NCBI RefSeq assembly: GCF_014062345.1
Contig: NZ_JACGLS010000003.1
Coordinates: 62,001 to 126,000, forward strand
DNA: 64,000 nucleotides
Direction: 5' to 3'
Source of the DNA: Tenacibaculum pelagium
GTDB taxonomy: Bacteria > Bacteroidota > Bacteroidia > Flavobacteriales > Flavobacteriaceae
Made by a program: the position numbers and the translations under genes. Shown here in pieces: positions 19,229 to 27,354 of the stretch; position 1 is the first letter of the stretch; each line of letters opens with the position of its first letter. Under the pieces are notes generated by a model, which worked only from the letters and a program-made list of their open reading frames with translations, was not told the DNA's origin and searched no databases.

Positions 19229-19684
19229 TTATTTAGCAGGAGCCATTTTAGATTGTAAAGCGCTCATTACAGAGTTGAATTTCTTAACTCCTTCTGCATC
19301 TAAAGTAGAAACTATTTCTTTTCCTTTAGCAGCTAACTCAACACCTTTTTTAGCTAATTCAGCATTTTTTAATACATCACCTTTAGCCTCGATATAATCT
19401 TTAGCATAAGTAGAGTAAGTTTGTAAATACTCACCAACTTTAGGATCTTTAAACTCAGGAATAGTTACACCTTCGATTGCTGATTTTACAGCATCTACAG
19501 CTTTGTCAACAGCAGCTTCTGCATCAGTTACAACTTTTGTTGCAGCATCTTTAGTAGCGTCAACAGCTTTGTCAGCAGCTTCTACCACATCTTTAGCAGC
19601 ATCTTTTGTCGCTTCTTTTTCCTTTTTACATGATGTAGCTAATAAAGCTCCAACAACAAGTACAGATAAAATTACTTTTTTCAT
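19229..19684 (-). CDS. Ala/Lys/Asp-rich helical lipoprotein
   Basis: A 151-residue protein. The ATG at 19684 gives MKKVILSVLVVGALLATSC, an ideal lipoprotein signal, so the upstream in-frame start at 19750 is rejected. The mature part begins KKEKEATKDAAKDVVEAADKA and continues as a repetitive amphipathic helix with AADKAVDATKDAATKV-like units up to about residue 75. It looks like LEA-like or envelope-spacer lipoproteins. A globular-looking helical tail follows. Function is unknown. Confidence 0.75.
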   Translation of the reverse strand: MKKVILSVLVVGALLATSCKKEKEATKDAAKDVVEAADKAVDATKDAATKVVTDAEAAVDKAVDAVKSAIEGVTIPEFKDPKVGEYLQTYSTYAKDYIEAKGDVLKNAELAKKGVELAAKGKEIVSTLDAEGVKKFNSVMSALQSKMAPAK

Positions 19685-19755
19685 CGTTTTATGATTTTTA
19701 GTTTTTAGATTGATAATTAACAAATGTATTATTTTGAATGTTGTAAACAAATTAT

Positions 19756-21522
19756 TTACGACACAATTTCAGTACTAAATTGCTTATCATACAAGTTTCT
19801 GTAATAACCTTCACTTTTTTGTAGTAGCTGAGCGTGAGTCCCTTGCTCAACAATTAGTCCTTTATCCATAACAATAATCATGTCAGCTTTTTTAATAGTT
19901 GCTAAACGATGTGCAATTACAATAGAAGTTCTGTCTTTTGTGATTTTATCTGTAGCATATTGAATCATTTGTTCTGAATGTGTGTCTACTGATGATGTTG
20001 CTTCATCTAAAATTAAAACTTTTGGATTGCTAACATAAGCACGTAGAAATGCAATTAATTGACGTTGACCAGAAGATAACATCGCACCTCTTTCTTTTAC
20101 ATTGTAATGATAATCGTTAGGGAGTGTCATTATAAAATCATGAATACCTATTTGTTTTGCTGCTTCTTGAACTTGAGCAAGAGTAATATCTTCGTTTTTT
20201 AAGGTGATGTTGTTTAAAATAGTATCGGAAAAAAGAAAAACATCTTGTAATACAATTCCTATTTGTTTGCGTAGATAAACAATATCATATTCTTCAACAG
20301 AAATGTTATCTACACAAATTACTCCACTGTCAATTTCATAAAAACGATTTATAAGGTTGATGATAGTTGATTTACCTGCTCCGGTTGCTCCAACTATAGC
20401 AACTGTCTGTCCTTTATTAACATCAAAGCTGATACCTTTTAAAACTTCTTCATTTTTAATATAGCTAAAGCGAACATTTTTAAAACTGATATTTCCTTGA
20501 AGGTTTTCGGTGGTTTTTGTACCTGTTTTTTTAATAGAGCTTTCAGTATCTATAACATCAAAAACACGCTCTCCAGCAACAATTCCCATTTGTAATTGGT
20601 TGAATTTGTCTGCGATTTGACGTAGTGGTCTAAATAGCATTTGTGCCATTTTAATAAAACCAATAATAACAGCAATATTTGTGGCTTCTCCCTCTACAAC
20701 TTGTAGTCCACCATACCAAACAATTAAACCAATAGCTATAGATGATAAGATTTCTGCAATTGGAAAAAAGATAGAGTAGTACCACACAGTTTTAATATGT
20801 GCTTTTGCATGTTTATCATTTATTTCAACAAAATTTTGAAATTCAATTTTTTCACGATTAAAGAGTTGTACGATTTTCATTCCTGTTACTCTTTCTTGTA
20901 CAAATCCGTTAAGATTAGCTACTTGGTTTCTAACATCTTGAAAAGTAGATTTAATAGCTATTTGAAAAAGTTTTGTAGCATAAATTAATACAGGTAGCAT
21001 TGCTAAAGCAATTAATGCTAACTTCCAATTTGTATATAGCATCACAAAAATAACAACAATCATTTTTAAGATGTCACTTACAATCATAAAAACCCCTTGA
21101 GTAAAAAAATTAGCAATAGTTTCTATATCAGAAACTACTCGGGTAACTAATTTACCTACCGATGAGTTATCGAAATAACCCATTTTAAATTCTACGATTT
21201 TACGGAAGGTTTTGGCTCTAATATCTCTAATGATATGTTGCCCCACCCAGTTAGCATAGTAGATGAAGGTAAACTGAAAGAGTACTTGAATAAGTAATGC
21301 TACTAACATTGCAATGGTAAAGTAGAGTAGCCTTGTAGCATCTTTAGTGGTAGTGAAATCTTCAATAGCAGTCATTAAAATAACTGGAATTAGTACTGAA
21401 AACCCCGCTAGTAAAATTGTAGAAACCGTTGCTAAAATAAATCTAGTGCGATATTTTTTTGCAAAACTCATAAGTCTTGCAAAAATTTTAAAATCAAATG
21501 CTTTTCCTGTCGCGTTACTCAC
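19756..21522 (-). CDS. ABC exporter, fused permease and ATPase (MsbA-like)
   Basis: A 588-residue half-transporter with six membrane helices in about 25-310, then a nucleotide-binding domain. That domain has Walker A GATGAGKST, signature LSSGQRQLIAF and Walker B KVLILDEATS, with the H-loop in IAHRLATI. The start codon is GTG, read from a TAGTG overlap with the truA stop, which implies translational coupling. The family includes lipid A flippases and multidrug exporters. The substrate is not predictable. Confidence 0.9.
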   Translation of the reverse strand: MSNATGKAFDFKIFARLMSFAKKYRTRFILATVSTILLAGFSVLIPVILMTAIEDFTTTKDATRLLYFTIAMLVALLIQVLFQFTFIYYANWVGQHIIRDIRAKTFRKIVEFKMGYFDNSSVGKLVTRVVSDIETIANFFTQGVFMIVSDILKMIVVIFVMLYTNWKLALIALAMLPVLIYATKLFQIAIKSTFQDVRNQVANLNGFVQERVTGMKIVQLFNREKIEFQNFVEINDKHAKAHIKTVWYYSIFFPIAEILSSIAIGLIVWYGGLQVVEGEATNIAVIIGFIKMAQMLFRPLRQIADKFNQLQMGIVAGERVFDVIDTESSIKKTGTKTTENLQGNISFKNVRFSYIKNEEVLKGISFDVNKGQTVAIVGATGAGKSTIINLINRFYEIDSGVICVDNISVEEYDIVYLRKQIGIVLQDVFLFSDTILNNITLKNEDITLAQVQEAAKQIGIHDFIMTLPNDYHYNVKERGAMLSSGQRQLIAFLRAYVSNPKVLILDEATSSVDTHSEQMIQYATDKITKDRTSIVIAHRLATIKKADMIIVMDKGLIVEQGTHAQLLQKSEGYYRNLYDKQFSTEIVS

Positions 21523-22256
21523 TATATATAATCGTATTCTACTTTTGTTAAAAATAATCCTTTTGCGGGTACAGATGTACCTGCGTTACTTCTGTTTTTA
21601 CTCTCGATAACAGCTCTGAAATCTTCTACAGAAATTTTCTCTTTTCCAACATCAATTAAAGTACCTACTATTGCTCTTACCATATTTCTTAAAAAACGAT
21701 TGGCACTAATATGAAAAGTTAATTCGTTTTTGTTTAGAACCCATTTGGCATTTGTTACGTTGCAATTAAAGGTATGTACATCAGTTTTTACTTTCGAAAA
21801 ACACTCGAAATCTTCATATTCATATAAGATGGCTGCCGCTTCATTCATCAAATCAATATTTAATTTTTGATGATGTAATTGCAAAGAGGTTTCTAATAAA
21901 AAAGGATTACGTCCTAGCCAAATTTTATATTCATAACTTCTACTTAATGCATCAAACCTAGTATGAGCATCATCATGAACTAATTTGATGTTGAAAATTA
22001 CTATATCATGTGGTAAGATAGCATTTAATTTATAAGCAAGATTATTGTCTAAGTTTTTGTCTGTTTCAAAATGAGCAAACATTTGCGAAGCATGCACACC
22101 AGTGTCTGTTCTACCAGCGCCAACAACAATAATTTCTTCTCTTAAAACCGTGCTAATAGCTTTGTTAATTTTTTCTTGTACAGAAACTGCATCAGGTTGT
22201 ATTTGCCAACCATGATAATTTTTTCCGTTGTAAGCTAACTCTATAAAATACTTCAA
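21522..22256 (-). CDS. truA: tRNA pseudouridine(38-40) synthase
   Basis: A 244-residue enzyme that isomerises U38-U40 in the anticodon arm of tRNAs. The catalytic aspartate is Asp51 in GAGRTDTGVHA. Other family blocks are FIELAYNGKNYHGWQIQP and FHISANRFLRNMVRAIVGTL. It shares its last base with the GTG start of the ABC exporter gene. Confidence 0.95.
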   Translation of the reverse strand: MKYFIELAYNGKNYHGWQIQPDAVSVQEKINKAISTVLREEIIVVGAGRTDTGVHASQMFAHFETDKNLDNNLAYKLNAILPHDIVIFNIKLVHDDAHTRFDALSRSYEYKIWLGRNPFLLETSLQLHHQKLNIDLMNEAAAILYEYEDFECFSKVKTDVHTFNCNVTNAKWVLNKNELTFHISANRFLRNMVRAIVGTLIDVGKEKISVEDFRAVIESKNRSNAGTSVPAKGLFLTKVEYDYI

Positions 22257-22405
22257 AAAGATATTGGGATTTAAAAGACAAAATTATGAAATTTTACTGT
22301 GAGTTTACTCTAGTAGAGTTTTAAATAAGTCTCTTAATTTTTGTTAAATAAATCATAAGATTAAAAATATAAACATAGGTTAAGATGCAGGTATGTAATC
22401 TGTTA

Positions 22406-22495
22406 TATATTTGCCGGCTCAAAAACAGATAATAAGAGTCCCCTTTTATTATAATTCCCCAGATGAACCCACAATGTAATGTTGTGGGTTTATTG
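22406..22495 (+). ncRNA. Candidate small RNA between truA and the phosphodiesterase gene
   Basis: TATATTTG at 22406-22413 matches the Bacteroidota TAnnTTTG box. About 50 bases further, a terminator-like hairpin (22466-22490, AACCCACAA / TTGTGGGTT) is followed by TATTGTTTT. A transcript of about 70-80 bases would result. It contains two short C-runs (GTCCCC and TTCCCC) and no good open frame. The alternative is a promoter and leader hairpin for the downstream gene. No upstream TTG element at the right distance was seen, so this is tentative. Confidence 0.35.
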
Positions 22496-22524
22496 TTTTA
22501 ATAGTATTGATTAGCTTTGTGCTA

Positions 22525-23019
22525 ATGAAAAAAATACTACTCCTTTCAGATACGCATAGCTTTATTGATGATCAAATATTAAAATTTGTAAAACAGGCAG
22601 ATGAGGTTTGGCACGCTGGTGATATTGGTGATTTAAATGTTACTGATACTATACAAAAACATAAACCTTTAAGAGCTGTTTACGGTAATATTGATGATAA
22701 AGATGCTAGAGCTGAATTTCCTTTAGATAATAAATTTACTGTTGAAGGTGTATCTGTGTGGATAACTCATATTGGGGGGTATCCGAATGCCTACAAGCCA
22801 AGAATAAAAGAAGAGTTTAAAAGCAATATTCCTAAACTGTTTATTTGTGGGCACTCGCATATTTTAAAAGTACAATATGATGAGAAATTTAAATTATTAC
22901 ATTTAAATCCTGGGGCAGCTGGTAAACATGGTTTTCATAAAATAAGAACTATGTTACGCTTTGAGTTAGATAATGGTGCTGTAAAAAAACTTGAAGTTAT
23001 TGAGTTAGCTCACCGATGA
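22525..23019 (+). CDS. YfcE/MJ0936-type metallophosphoesterase
   Basis: A 164-residue calcineurin-like phosphodiesterase. The metal-binding blocks appear in order: SDTHS, GDIGD, YGNIDD, THIGG and CGHSHI. The ATG at 22525 gives MKKILLLSDTHS; an in-frame TTG at 22507 is less likely. Its 3' end overlaps that of the convergent histidine kinase gene by 15 bases. Enzymes of this type hydrolyse phosphodiesters; the natural substrate is unknown. Confidence 0.9.
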   Translation: MKKILLLSDTHSFIDDQILKFVKQADEVWHAGDIGDLNVTDTIQKHKPLRAVYGNIDDKDARAEFPLDNKFTVEGVSVWITHIGGYPNAYKPRIKEEFKSNIPKLFICGHSHILKVQYDEKFKLLHLNPGAAGKHGFHKIRTMLRFELDNGAVKKLEVIELAHR

Positions 23020-24876
23020 AAGCTTACTAGCTCGTTTTTGTTGCTGAATAGGAACTGAGATAAATATAGAAGCACCATTATTAATTTCTGAATTGATAGT
23101 TAATTTACCATTCATCATTTTTACTCGAGCTTCAATTTGATTTAAGCCAATACCATCATTTAAAGAAGAAGATGAGGTAGAAAATCCTACCCCATCATCT
23201 TTAACGAGAATGGTTAGTTGACTCTTCTCTTCCTTTATAATAATTTCAGCATTATTAGCTTTACTGTGTTTTATAATGTTATTGATTAATTCTTGAATAA
23301 CATTAAATATTTTGATCTCAAATTCTTGATTATATCTGTGAATATTATTTGCAGAAACATCAAATTTTAATTCGCTATTTGAGTATTTCTTAGCAACATC
23401 TTTTATAGCATATTCTAAACCAAATTTTAATAGAATAGAAGATACTAAGTTGTGAGATAAATCTCTTACTTTTTGTGATGCTTCAAGTATAATAGCTTGT
23501 GTTTTCTCTATCTCAGAAGGAGTGTTATTATGAAGCTGTTTTTTTGTAGCACTCAAATGCATGTTAGCTGACGATAATAATGCACTTACATTATCGTGTA
23601 ATATCTCAGCAATTTCTTTTCTTTCAGATTCTTTACCGTCAATGGCTGCATTTAAAATTTTTGTATGTGCCTCAGATTTAAGTTTTTCAATACTTTGTTG
23701 TTGTAGTAAGTTACTTTCAGACAGTTTTAATTGTAGGTTTTTCTGGCGAAGTTTGTAGTTATATATAACAACACCAGATACAATAAGTATAAGCAAAGTT
23801 AATGCGCCAAATAAAATATTAGTTTTACTTTCTTGTGCTTCAAATAATTTACGTTGTTCTTTTACGCGTTCTATTTTTTGTTGCTCTAAATTCTCTTTAT
23901 GTTTTGCTGTAATTTCTTGAATTATACCTCTAACTTCATTATCTCTTAGATTATCTTCAATTTCATAGTACCGTTCTTGGAAGTCATAAGCTTTATAATC
24001 TTTTAAGTTTCTCATTGCCCATGCCAAATTGTAATATAAATTAGCTTTATATTTTACTGCCTTTTGACTATTATTATTTTTGATTAATTCAATACCATTT
24101 AAATAAATAGTTTTCGCTTTATTATAATCTCCAAGTGATAAATATACGCTGCCTAGGTTGTTTTGTGATCTAGCTTGATTGATCTTATCGCCAGTTTCAA
24201 TATGAATATTAATAGCTTTTTTAGCATAAATTTTTGCTTTTGTAAAAAGCGAATCCATTTGGTATATACTAGAAAGGTTATTATAGGAAATAGCTTTATA
24301 TTGTTTTAAATCATTATTAATTGAATTTAGGTTTTCTAGTTTATTGTAAAAATAAATCGCGCTATCTTTTAACTTTTGAATATGATTTAATGTATCAGTA
24401 GAAATATTAATATTTCTATATAGTTTCTGATAAGCACCTCCTATCCTAAGATAAATTTTACCATAATAATTTTCAGATTTTTTTTGAATTTCATCTAGAT
24501 TTTGAGGGTGACTTTTTTTTAGATAGCCTAGTGATATTTTATAGTAAGCTAAAGATTTTTTATAGTCATGAGTTTTGTCATATATGTCAGCTATTAAAGT
24601 AGCAGATAAATGAGCTAATTTATTTTCGTTTCCTTCTTTGCTATATTCATAAATTTCCAAGCTCTTTTTTAAAGCTTCAACATAGTTTTTTCTTTTAAAT
24701 TTTTTATAAGCTTTTTCGAATTTCTTTTTATAGATAGAATCTTTATTAATCAAAGTATAGCCAAAAGATTTTTTAAAAAAATCTTTTGGCTTTTTAATAT
24801 TAGAGTGAGTTTTTGTACTAATTAAAATTAGTAGTACGAAAAATGTAATTTTTTTTATGTTTTTTAAAAAAATCAA
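23005..24876 (-). CDS. TPR-containing sensor histidine kinase
   Basis: A 623-residue protein with an N-terminal signal (VLLILISTKTHS). Periplasmic TPR repeats cover about 50-310 (AISYNNLSSIYQMDSLFTKAKIYAKKAI and similar). One membrane segment lies near 355-372 (ILFGALTLLILIVSGVVIYNY), then a short coiled coil. The DHp segment EIAEILHDNVSALLSS has the phospho-acceptor at about His427, and the HATPase has EL.NNIIKHSKA, DDGVGF and GIGLNQIEARV. This is the HisKA_3/NarX-like class, which pairs with LuxR-type regulators; one is encoded at 25846-26496. The stimulus is unknown. Confidence 0.9.
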   Translation of the reverse strand: MIFLKNIKKITFFVLLILISTKTHSNIKKPKDFFKKSFGYTLINKDSIYKKKFEKAYKKFKRKNYVEALKKSLEIYEYSKEGNENKLAHLSATLIADIYDKTHDYKKSLAYYKISLGYLKKSHPQNLDEIQKKSENYYGKIYLRIGGAYQKLYRNINISTDTLNHIQKLKDSAIYFYNKLENLNSINNDLKQYKAISYNNLSSIYQMDSLFTKAKIYAKKAINIHIETGDKINQARSQNNLGSVYLSLGDYNKAKTIYLNGIELIKNNNSQKAVKYKANLYYNLAWAMRNLKDYKAYDFQERYYEIEDNLRDNEVRGIIQEITAKHKENLEQQKIERVKEQRKLFEAQESKTNILFGALTLLILIVSGVVIYNYKLRQKNLQLKLSESNLLQQQSIEKLKSEAHTKILNAAIDGKESERKEIAEILHDNVSALLSSANMHLSATKKQLHNNTPSEIEKTQAIILEASQKVRDLSHNLVSSILLKFGLEYAIKDVAKKYSNSELKFDVSANNIHRYNQEFEIKIFNVIQELINNIIKHSKANNAEIIIKEEKSQLTILVKDDGVGFSTSSSSLNDGIGLNQIEARVKMMNGKLTINSEINNGASIFISVPIQQQKRASKLSSVS

Positions 24877-24900
24877 GCAGGTTATTTTTTAACTAACTCA

Positions 24901-25569
24901 TTAAATAATATCGTTTCCATTACCAATCTCTAATTTTGGTTTTCTTTCAGCAGTTTCTTCCGTTGATTTTCCTGAATATTTGTGGTTTACAAAATCAATT
25001 TTTAATAAATCGTCAGATGAAAGATTTATAGTTCTTGAAAAATCTTTTTGTTTCGAGTCTCCTGTTGATAAGTGAACTTCGTATGTTTCGATATCTTCAT
25101 TGTAAACAAAATCTGTATTAACATTGTCGTTTACTTTAAATTTTAGTTGAAATGTACCATCTGTGTTTTTTGTGATGCTATATGAATTTAAAAACTCAGT
25201 TACTCCTTTAGCAAAAGTAGGGTTTTCATCTTCAATAGATATTTTTGTTCTTTTACCTTGGTTAGCTTCTAAAAAACCAATTTTTAAATAGTCGTTTTCG
25301 ATGTTAAAATCGTTAGAGTGTTTAACTGCAGTTTTATGGTTTACTTCAGATAAAATAATCTCGTTAGAGTTATCTGTATTTTTTATCGCAGTTACATCTG
25401 TATTGTTTGTGGTATTAAAATCAATAGAATATGCACCGTTGGCATCTCTTTTAAGAGTATATGATTGTAATAATTTCTCTTGTGTATCTTCTAAAACTTC
25501 ATTTTCGTTTGATGAACATGAAGTGAAAATTATACTGAAAACTAGGAAATAAGGAGCTAATTTTTTCAT
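24901..25569 (-). CDS. Lipoprotein with duplicated domain, between kinase and regulator
   Basis: A 222-residue protein with lipobox MKKLAPYFLVFSIIFTSC. Two related halves are visible: LLQSYTLKRDANGAYSIDFNTTNNTDV near 34 and FLNSYSITKNTDGTFQLKFKVNDNVNTDF near 127. Each is followed by an E.HL/EIIL-type strand and a later short LKI block. I recognise no family. Its place between the response regulator and the histidine kinase on the same strand suggests either a regulated output or an accessory envelope sensor. Confidence 0.65.
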   Translation of the reverse strand: MKKLAPYFLVFSIIFTSCSSNENEVLEDTQEKLLQSYTLKRDANGAYSIDFNTTNNTDVTAIKNTDNSNEIILSEVNHKTAVKHSNDFNIENDYLKIGFLEANQGKRTKISIEDENPTFAKGVTEFLNSYSITKNTDGTFQLKFKVNDNVNTDFVYNEDIETYEVHLSTGDSKQKDFSRTINLSSDDLLKIDFVNHKYSGKSTEETAERKPKLEIGNGNDII

Positions 25570-25617
25570 GATTTATTGTTTGAATTGTTATAGGTTTAAA
25601 ATTTAGTTTAGGTATAA

Positions 25618-25731
25618 TAGCGATGTACTATAGGATAGACTTTTAATGAGATGCGTTCTCATTATAGGGGATAAAGAAAACAAAATGAAGGGTTTTTCTA
25701 TTCTATGTTAATATTAACGCGTACACCGCTA
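25618..25731. repeat. Diverged tandem copy A of a regulator-tail element
   Basis: Bounded by TAGCGATGTAC (25618-25628) and its near inverse GTACACCGCTA (25721-25731), followed by AACCTACT. Its interior shares AAAGAAAAC, GAAGGG and ATAGACTTT with copy B in the same order. It also has a small hairpin TAATGAGA / TCTCATTA that copy B lacks. Confidence 0.7.
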
Positions 25732-25738
25732 AACCTAC
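25703..25738 (-). pseudogene. Remnant of a LuxR-type regulator C-terminus
   Basis: On the minus strand this stretch reads VGLAVYALILT followed by TAG. The intact regulator 140 bases away ends VGLAMYAVKNNIV. The codons upstream of the fragment do not continue a regulator frame, so only the tail survives. It is part of repeat copy A. Confidence 0.6.
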
Positions 25739-25761
25739 TTTTTTATGTGTTTAATAAGAAA

Positions 25762-25880
25762 TAGCGATGTACTTTATATTGTATAGACTTTCGGGGGACC
25801 TTTTTCTTCGCACGGGGGATTAAAGAAAACTACTTGAAGGGATTGCTATACTATATTGTTTTTCACAGCGTACATCGCTA
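25762..25880. repeat. Tandem copy B, including the 3' end of the live regulator gene
   Basis: Bounded by TAGCGATGTAC (25762-25772) and GTACATCGCTA (25870-25880), a perfect 11-base inverted pair. Left boundaries of A and B are 144 bases apart and right boundaries 149, so this is a tandem duplication that has since diverged. The right part encodes the last codons of the response regulator. Confidence 0.7.
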
Positions 25881-26496
25881 AACCTACTACATTTTTTACT
25901 TTTAATTTTTTATATAAACTTCTTCGGTATGTTTCAACCGTTTTAATACTTACTAGCAGATATTCTGCAATCTCTGAAGAGCTTTTTTCTAAAGCAATTT
26001 GCTTTAAAACTTCTACTTCTCTTTCAGTTAGGTCTCCATGTGTTAATTCTGGCTCGTCAACTTTAGATTCTGTAACATATAAATCTAAAAGCCTACTCTT
26101 AACATCATCACTAAAATACTGTACACCATTATGAACTGATTTAACTGCATCAATAATATGATCGCTAGCACAGCTTTTATCGACAAATCCAGAAGCGCCT
26201 AGTAATACCATTTCTTGTACTAATTTAGGATCGCTTAAGCTAGATAGTATAATTGTTTTAATGTTTGTATTACGTTGCTTAAACGTTTTTAAAACTTCAA
26301 TGCCGTCCATCTCTGGCATGTTAATGTCTAAAACTAAAACATCAGCTTTGTTTTTTTTAGACCAGTCAACTACTTGCCTACCAGTTAAAGAATAACCTTC
26401 AACTTCAATGTCATCTTCAGTATTTAATAAAGCGATAACTCCATCTATTAAGATTTTGTGGTCATCCGCTATGTGAACTTTAATCTTGTAATTCAT
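25846..26496 (-). CDS. NarL/LuxR family response regulator
   Basis: A 216-residue two-domain regulator. The receiver domain has the acidic pair in IADDH and phospho-acceptor Asp57 in ADVLVLDINMPEMDG. The C-terminal HTH runs LTEREVEVLKQIALEKSSSEIAEYLLVSIKTVETYRRSLYKKL. The ATG at 26496 gives MNYKIKVHIADDH; the in-frame start at 26541 would precede the promoter box and is rejected. The partner is probably the kinase at 23005-24876. A palindrome cluster lies directly upstream of its promoter. Confidence 0.93.
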   Translation of the reverse strand: MNYKIKVHIADDHKILIDGVIALLNTEDDIEVEGYSLTGRQVVDWSKKNKADVLVLDINMPEMDGIEVLKTFKQRNTNIKTIILSSLSDPKLVQEMVLLGASGFVDKSCASDHIIDAVKSVHNGVQYFSDDVKSRLLDLYVTESKVDEPELTHGDLTEREVEVLKQIALEKSSSEIAEYLLVSIKTVETYRRSLYKKLKVKNVVGLAMYAVKNNIV

Positions 26497-26510
26497 AGTT
26501 GTTACATTTA

Positions 26511-26541
26511 CAAATCTATAGTATAAAAGGATTGTGTACAA
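26511..26541 (-). promoter_or_regulatory. Promoter of the response regulator gene
   Basis: On the minus strand TAGATTTG (26511-26518) matches TAnnTTTG. A TTG (26539-26541) lies exactly 20 bases upstream, the normal arrangement for the Bacteroidota primary sigma factor. The predicted start of transcription is about 10 bases before the ATG. Confidence 0.65.
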
Positions 26542-26549
26542 TACCCAAT

Positions 26550-26604
26550 AACCCTAATCGTGCTCTAAGGGTTATCCCTAGTAAATTAGGGTTAACCCTA
26601 ATTT
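26550..26604. promoter_or_regulatory. ACCCTAA half-site cluster with a long palindrome
   Basis: A perfect palindrome with core AATTAGGGTTAACCCTAATT spans 26583-26604. Further half-sites lie at about 26550-26557 (ACCCTAAT), 26566-26573 (TAAGGGTT) and 26575-26580 (TCCCTA). The cluster ends some 10 bases upstream of the -33 element of the regulator promoter, the usual place for activator binding. Which protein binds is inferred, not shown. Confidence 0.55.
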
Positions 26605-26665
26605 CGTTAACATTTCTTTAACATTTTAAAAGAAGAGAAGTGAAAAACGAATGTGAACAAAAATA

Positions 26666-26693
26666 AAAAACCGAGATAAATATCTCGGTTTTT
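26666..26693 (-). terminator. Terminator of the DUF4293 gene
   Basis: AAAAACCGAGATA / TATCTCGGTTTTT stem just behind the stop at 26722. Confidence 0.88.
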
Positions 26694-26721
26694 TCGCACT
26701 AAATATACTAAGATGTTAGGC

Positions 26722-27156
26722 TTATCGTAATCTATCTACAGATTTTACAAGATCTTCGTCCTTCTTAATGGCTTTATTTGCTATAACTAGTAGCAAAATA
26801 ACAATGATAGGGAAGAACATCCCAATACCTTTCTCAGAAACTAAAGCTTCTCCAGATAATGTTTGTGATAGATATATCAACAATACTAATAAAAAAAGGT
26901 TTATCAATATGTTTAAGCGCCCTAAAACAAATTGTAACTGACGATTTTTAAATAAAAATATAGTTACCAATGATAATAGAGCTGAAATAAAAAATAAAAT
27001 TGGAGTCATTTTTTCAAACATAGAAACTCCAGAAAATAAATCCATACTAAAGATAGTAGTTGCTTTTGCATTCGTCCAAAGGCTAACAATAAATGTTAAA
27101 CCACCAGAAATAACTGCTGCAATTAATAAATATATAGATTGTATTCTTTGTATCAT
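26722..27156 (-). CDS. DUF4293 four-helix membrane protein
   Basis: A 144-residue protein starting MIQRIQSIYLLIAAVISGGLTF, the typical DUF4293 opening. Four hydrophobic segments (about 7-25, 48-66, 73-98 and 107-125) are followed by a charged tail (NKAIKKDEDLVKSVDRLR). The family is confined to Bacteroidota and has no known function. It is divergent from rho, and in this phylum the two are commonly neighbours. Confidence 0.85.
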   Translation of the reverse strand: MIQRIQSIYLLIAAVISGGLTFIVSLWTNAKATTIFSMDLFSGVSMFEKMTPILFFISALLSLVTIFLFKNRQLQFVLGRLNILINLFLLVLLIYLSQTLSGEALVSEKGIGMFFPIIVILLLVIANKAIKKDEDLVKSVDRLR

Positions 27157-27177
27157 ATTTTTTACTGGGTAGCAAAT

Positions 27178-27209
27178 GTAATATTTCTTTTTTTAATAAG
27201 AAATATTAC
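27178..27209. repeat. Inverted repeat between DUF4293 and rho
   Basis: GTAATATTTCT / AGAAATATTAC, two perfect 11-base arms around a T/A-rich loop. It lies just upstream of the likely rho promoter box, and could be an operator or a transcript-end structure. Confidence 0.5.
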
Positions 27210-27226
27210 AAGTTAAATTATTTGTA

Positions 27227-27234
27227 TATATTTG
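27227..27234 (+). promoter_or_regulatory. Likely promoter box of rho
   Basis: TATATTTG matches TAnnTTTG. It would give an untranslated leader of roughly 115 bases before the ATG at 27355, long enough for the autoregulation known for rho genes elsewhere. No upstream TTG at the standard spacing was found. Confidence 0.45.
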
Positions 27235-27354
27235 TCGTATAAGTACCCGCACTAAGAATTGTTATTTATACCCTAATTAACAATACATCAAAATTAAACT
27301 TAATACAATTATATTCTTCACTATTAAGAATAAGATAACTTAATTATATTACGA

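Noticed and set aside
19503..19694. Plus-strand frame rich in Ala/Ser/Thr
   Set aside because: Shadow of the Ala/Lys repeat of the minus-strand lipoprotein.
26550..26604. Telomere-like TTAGGG units
   Set aside because: Only a few copies, in both orientations and symmetric around a centre, next to a promoter; this is an operator-type arrangement, not a telomeric array.
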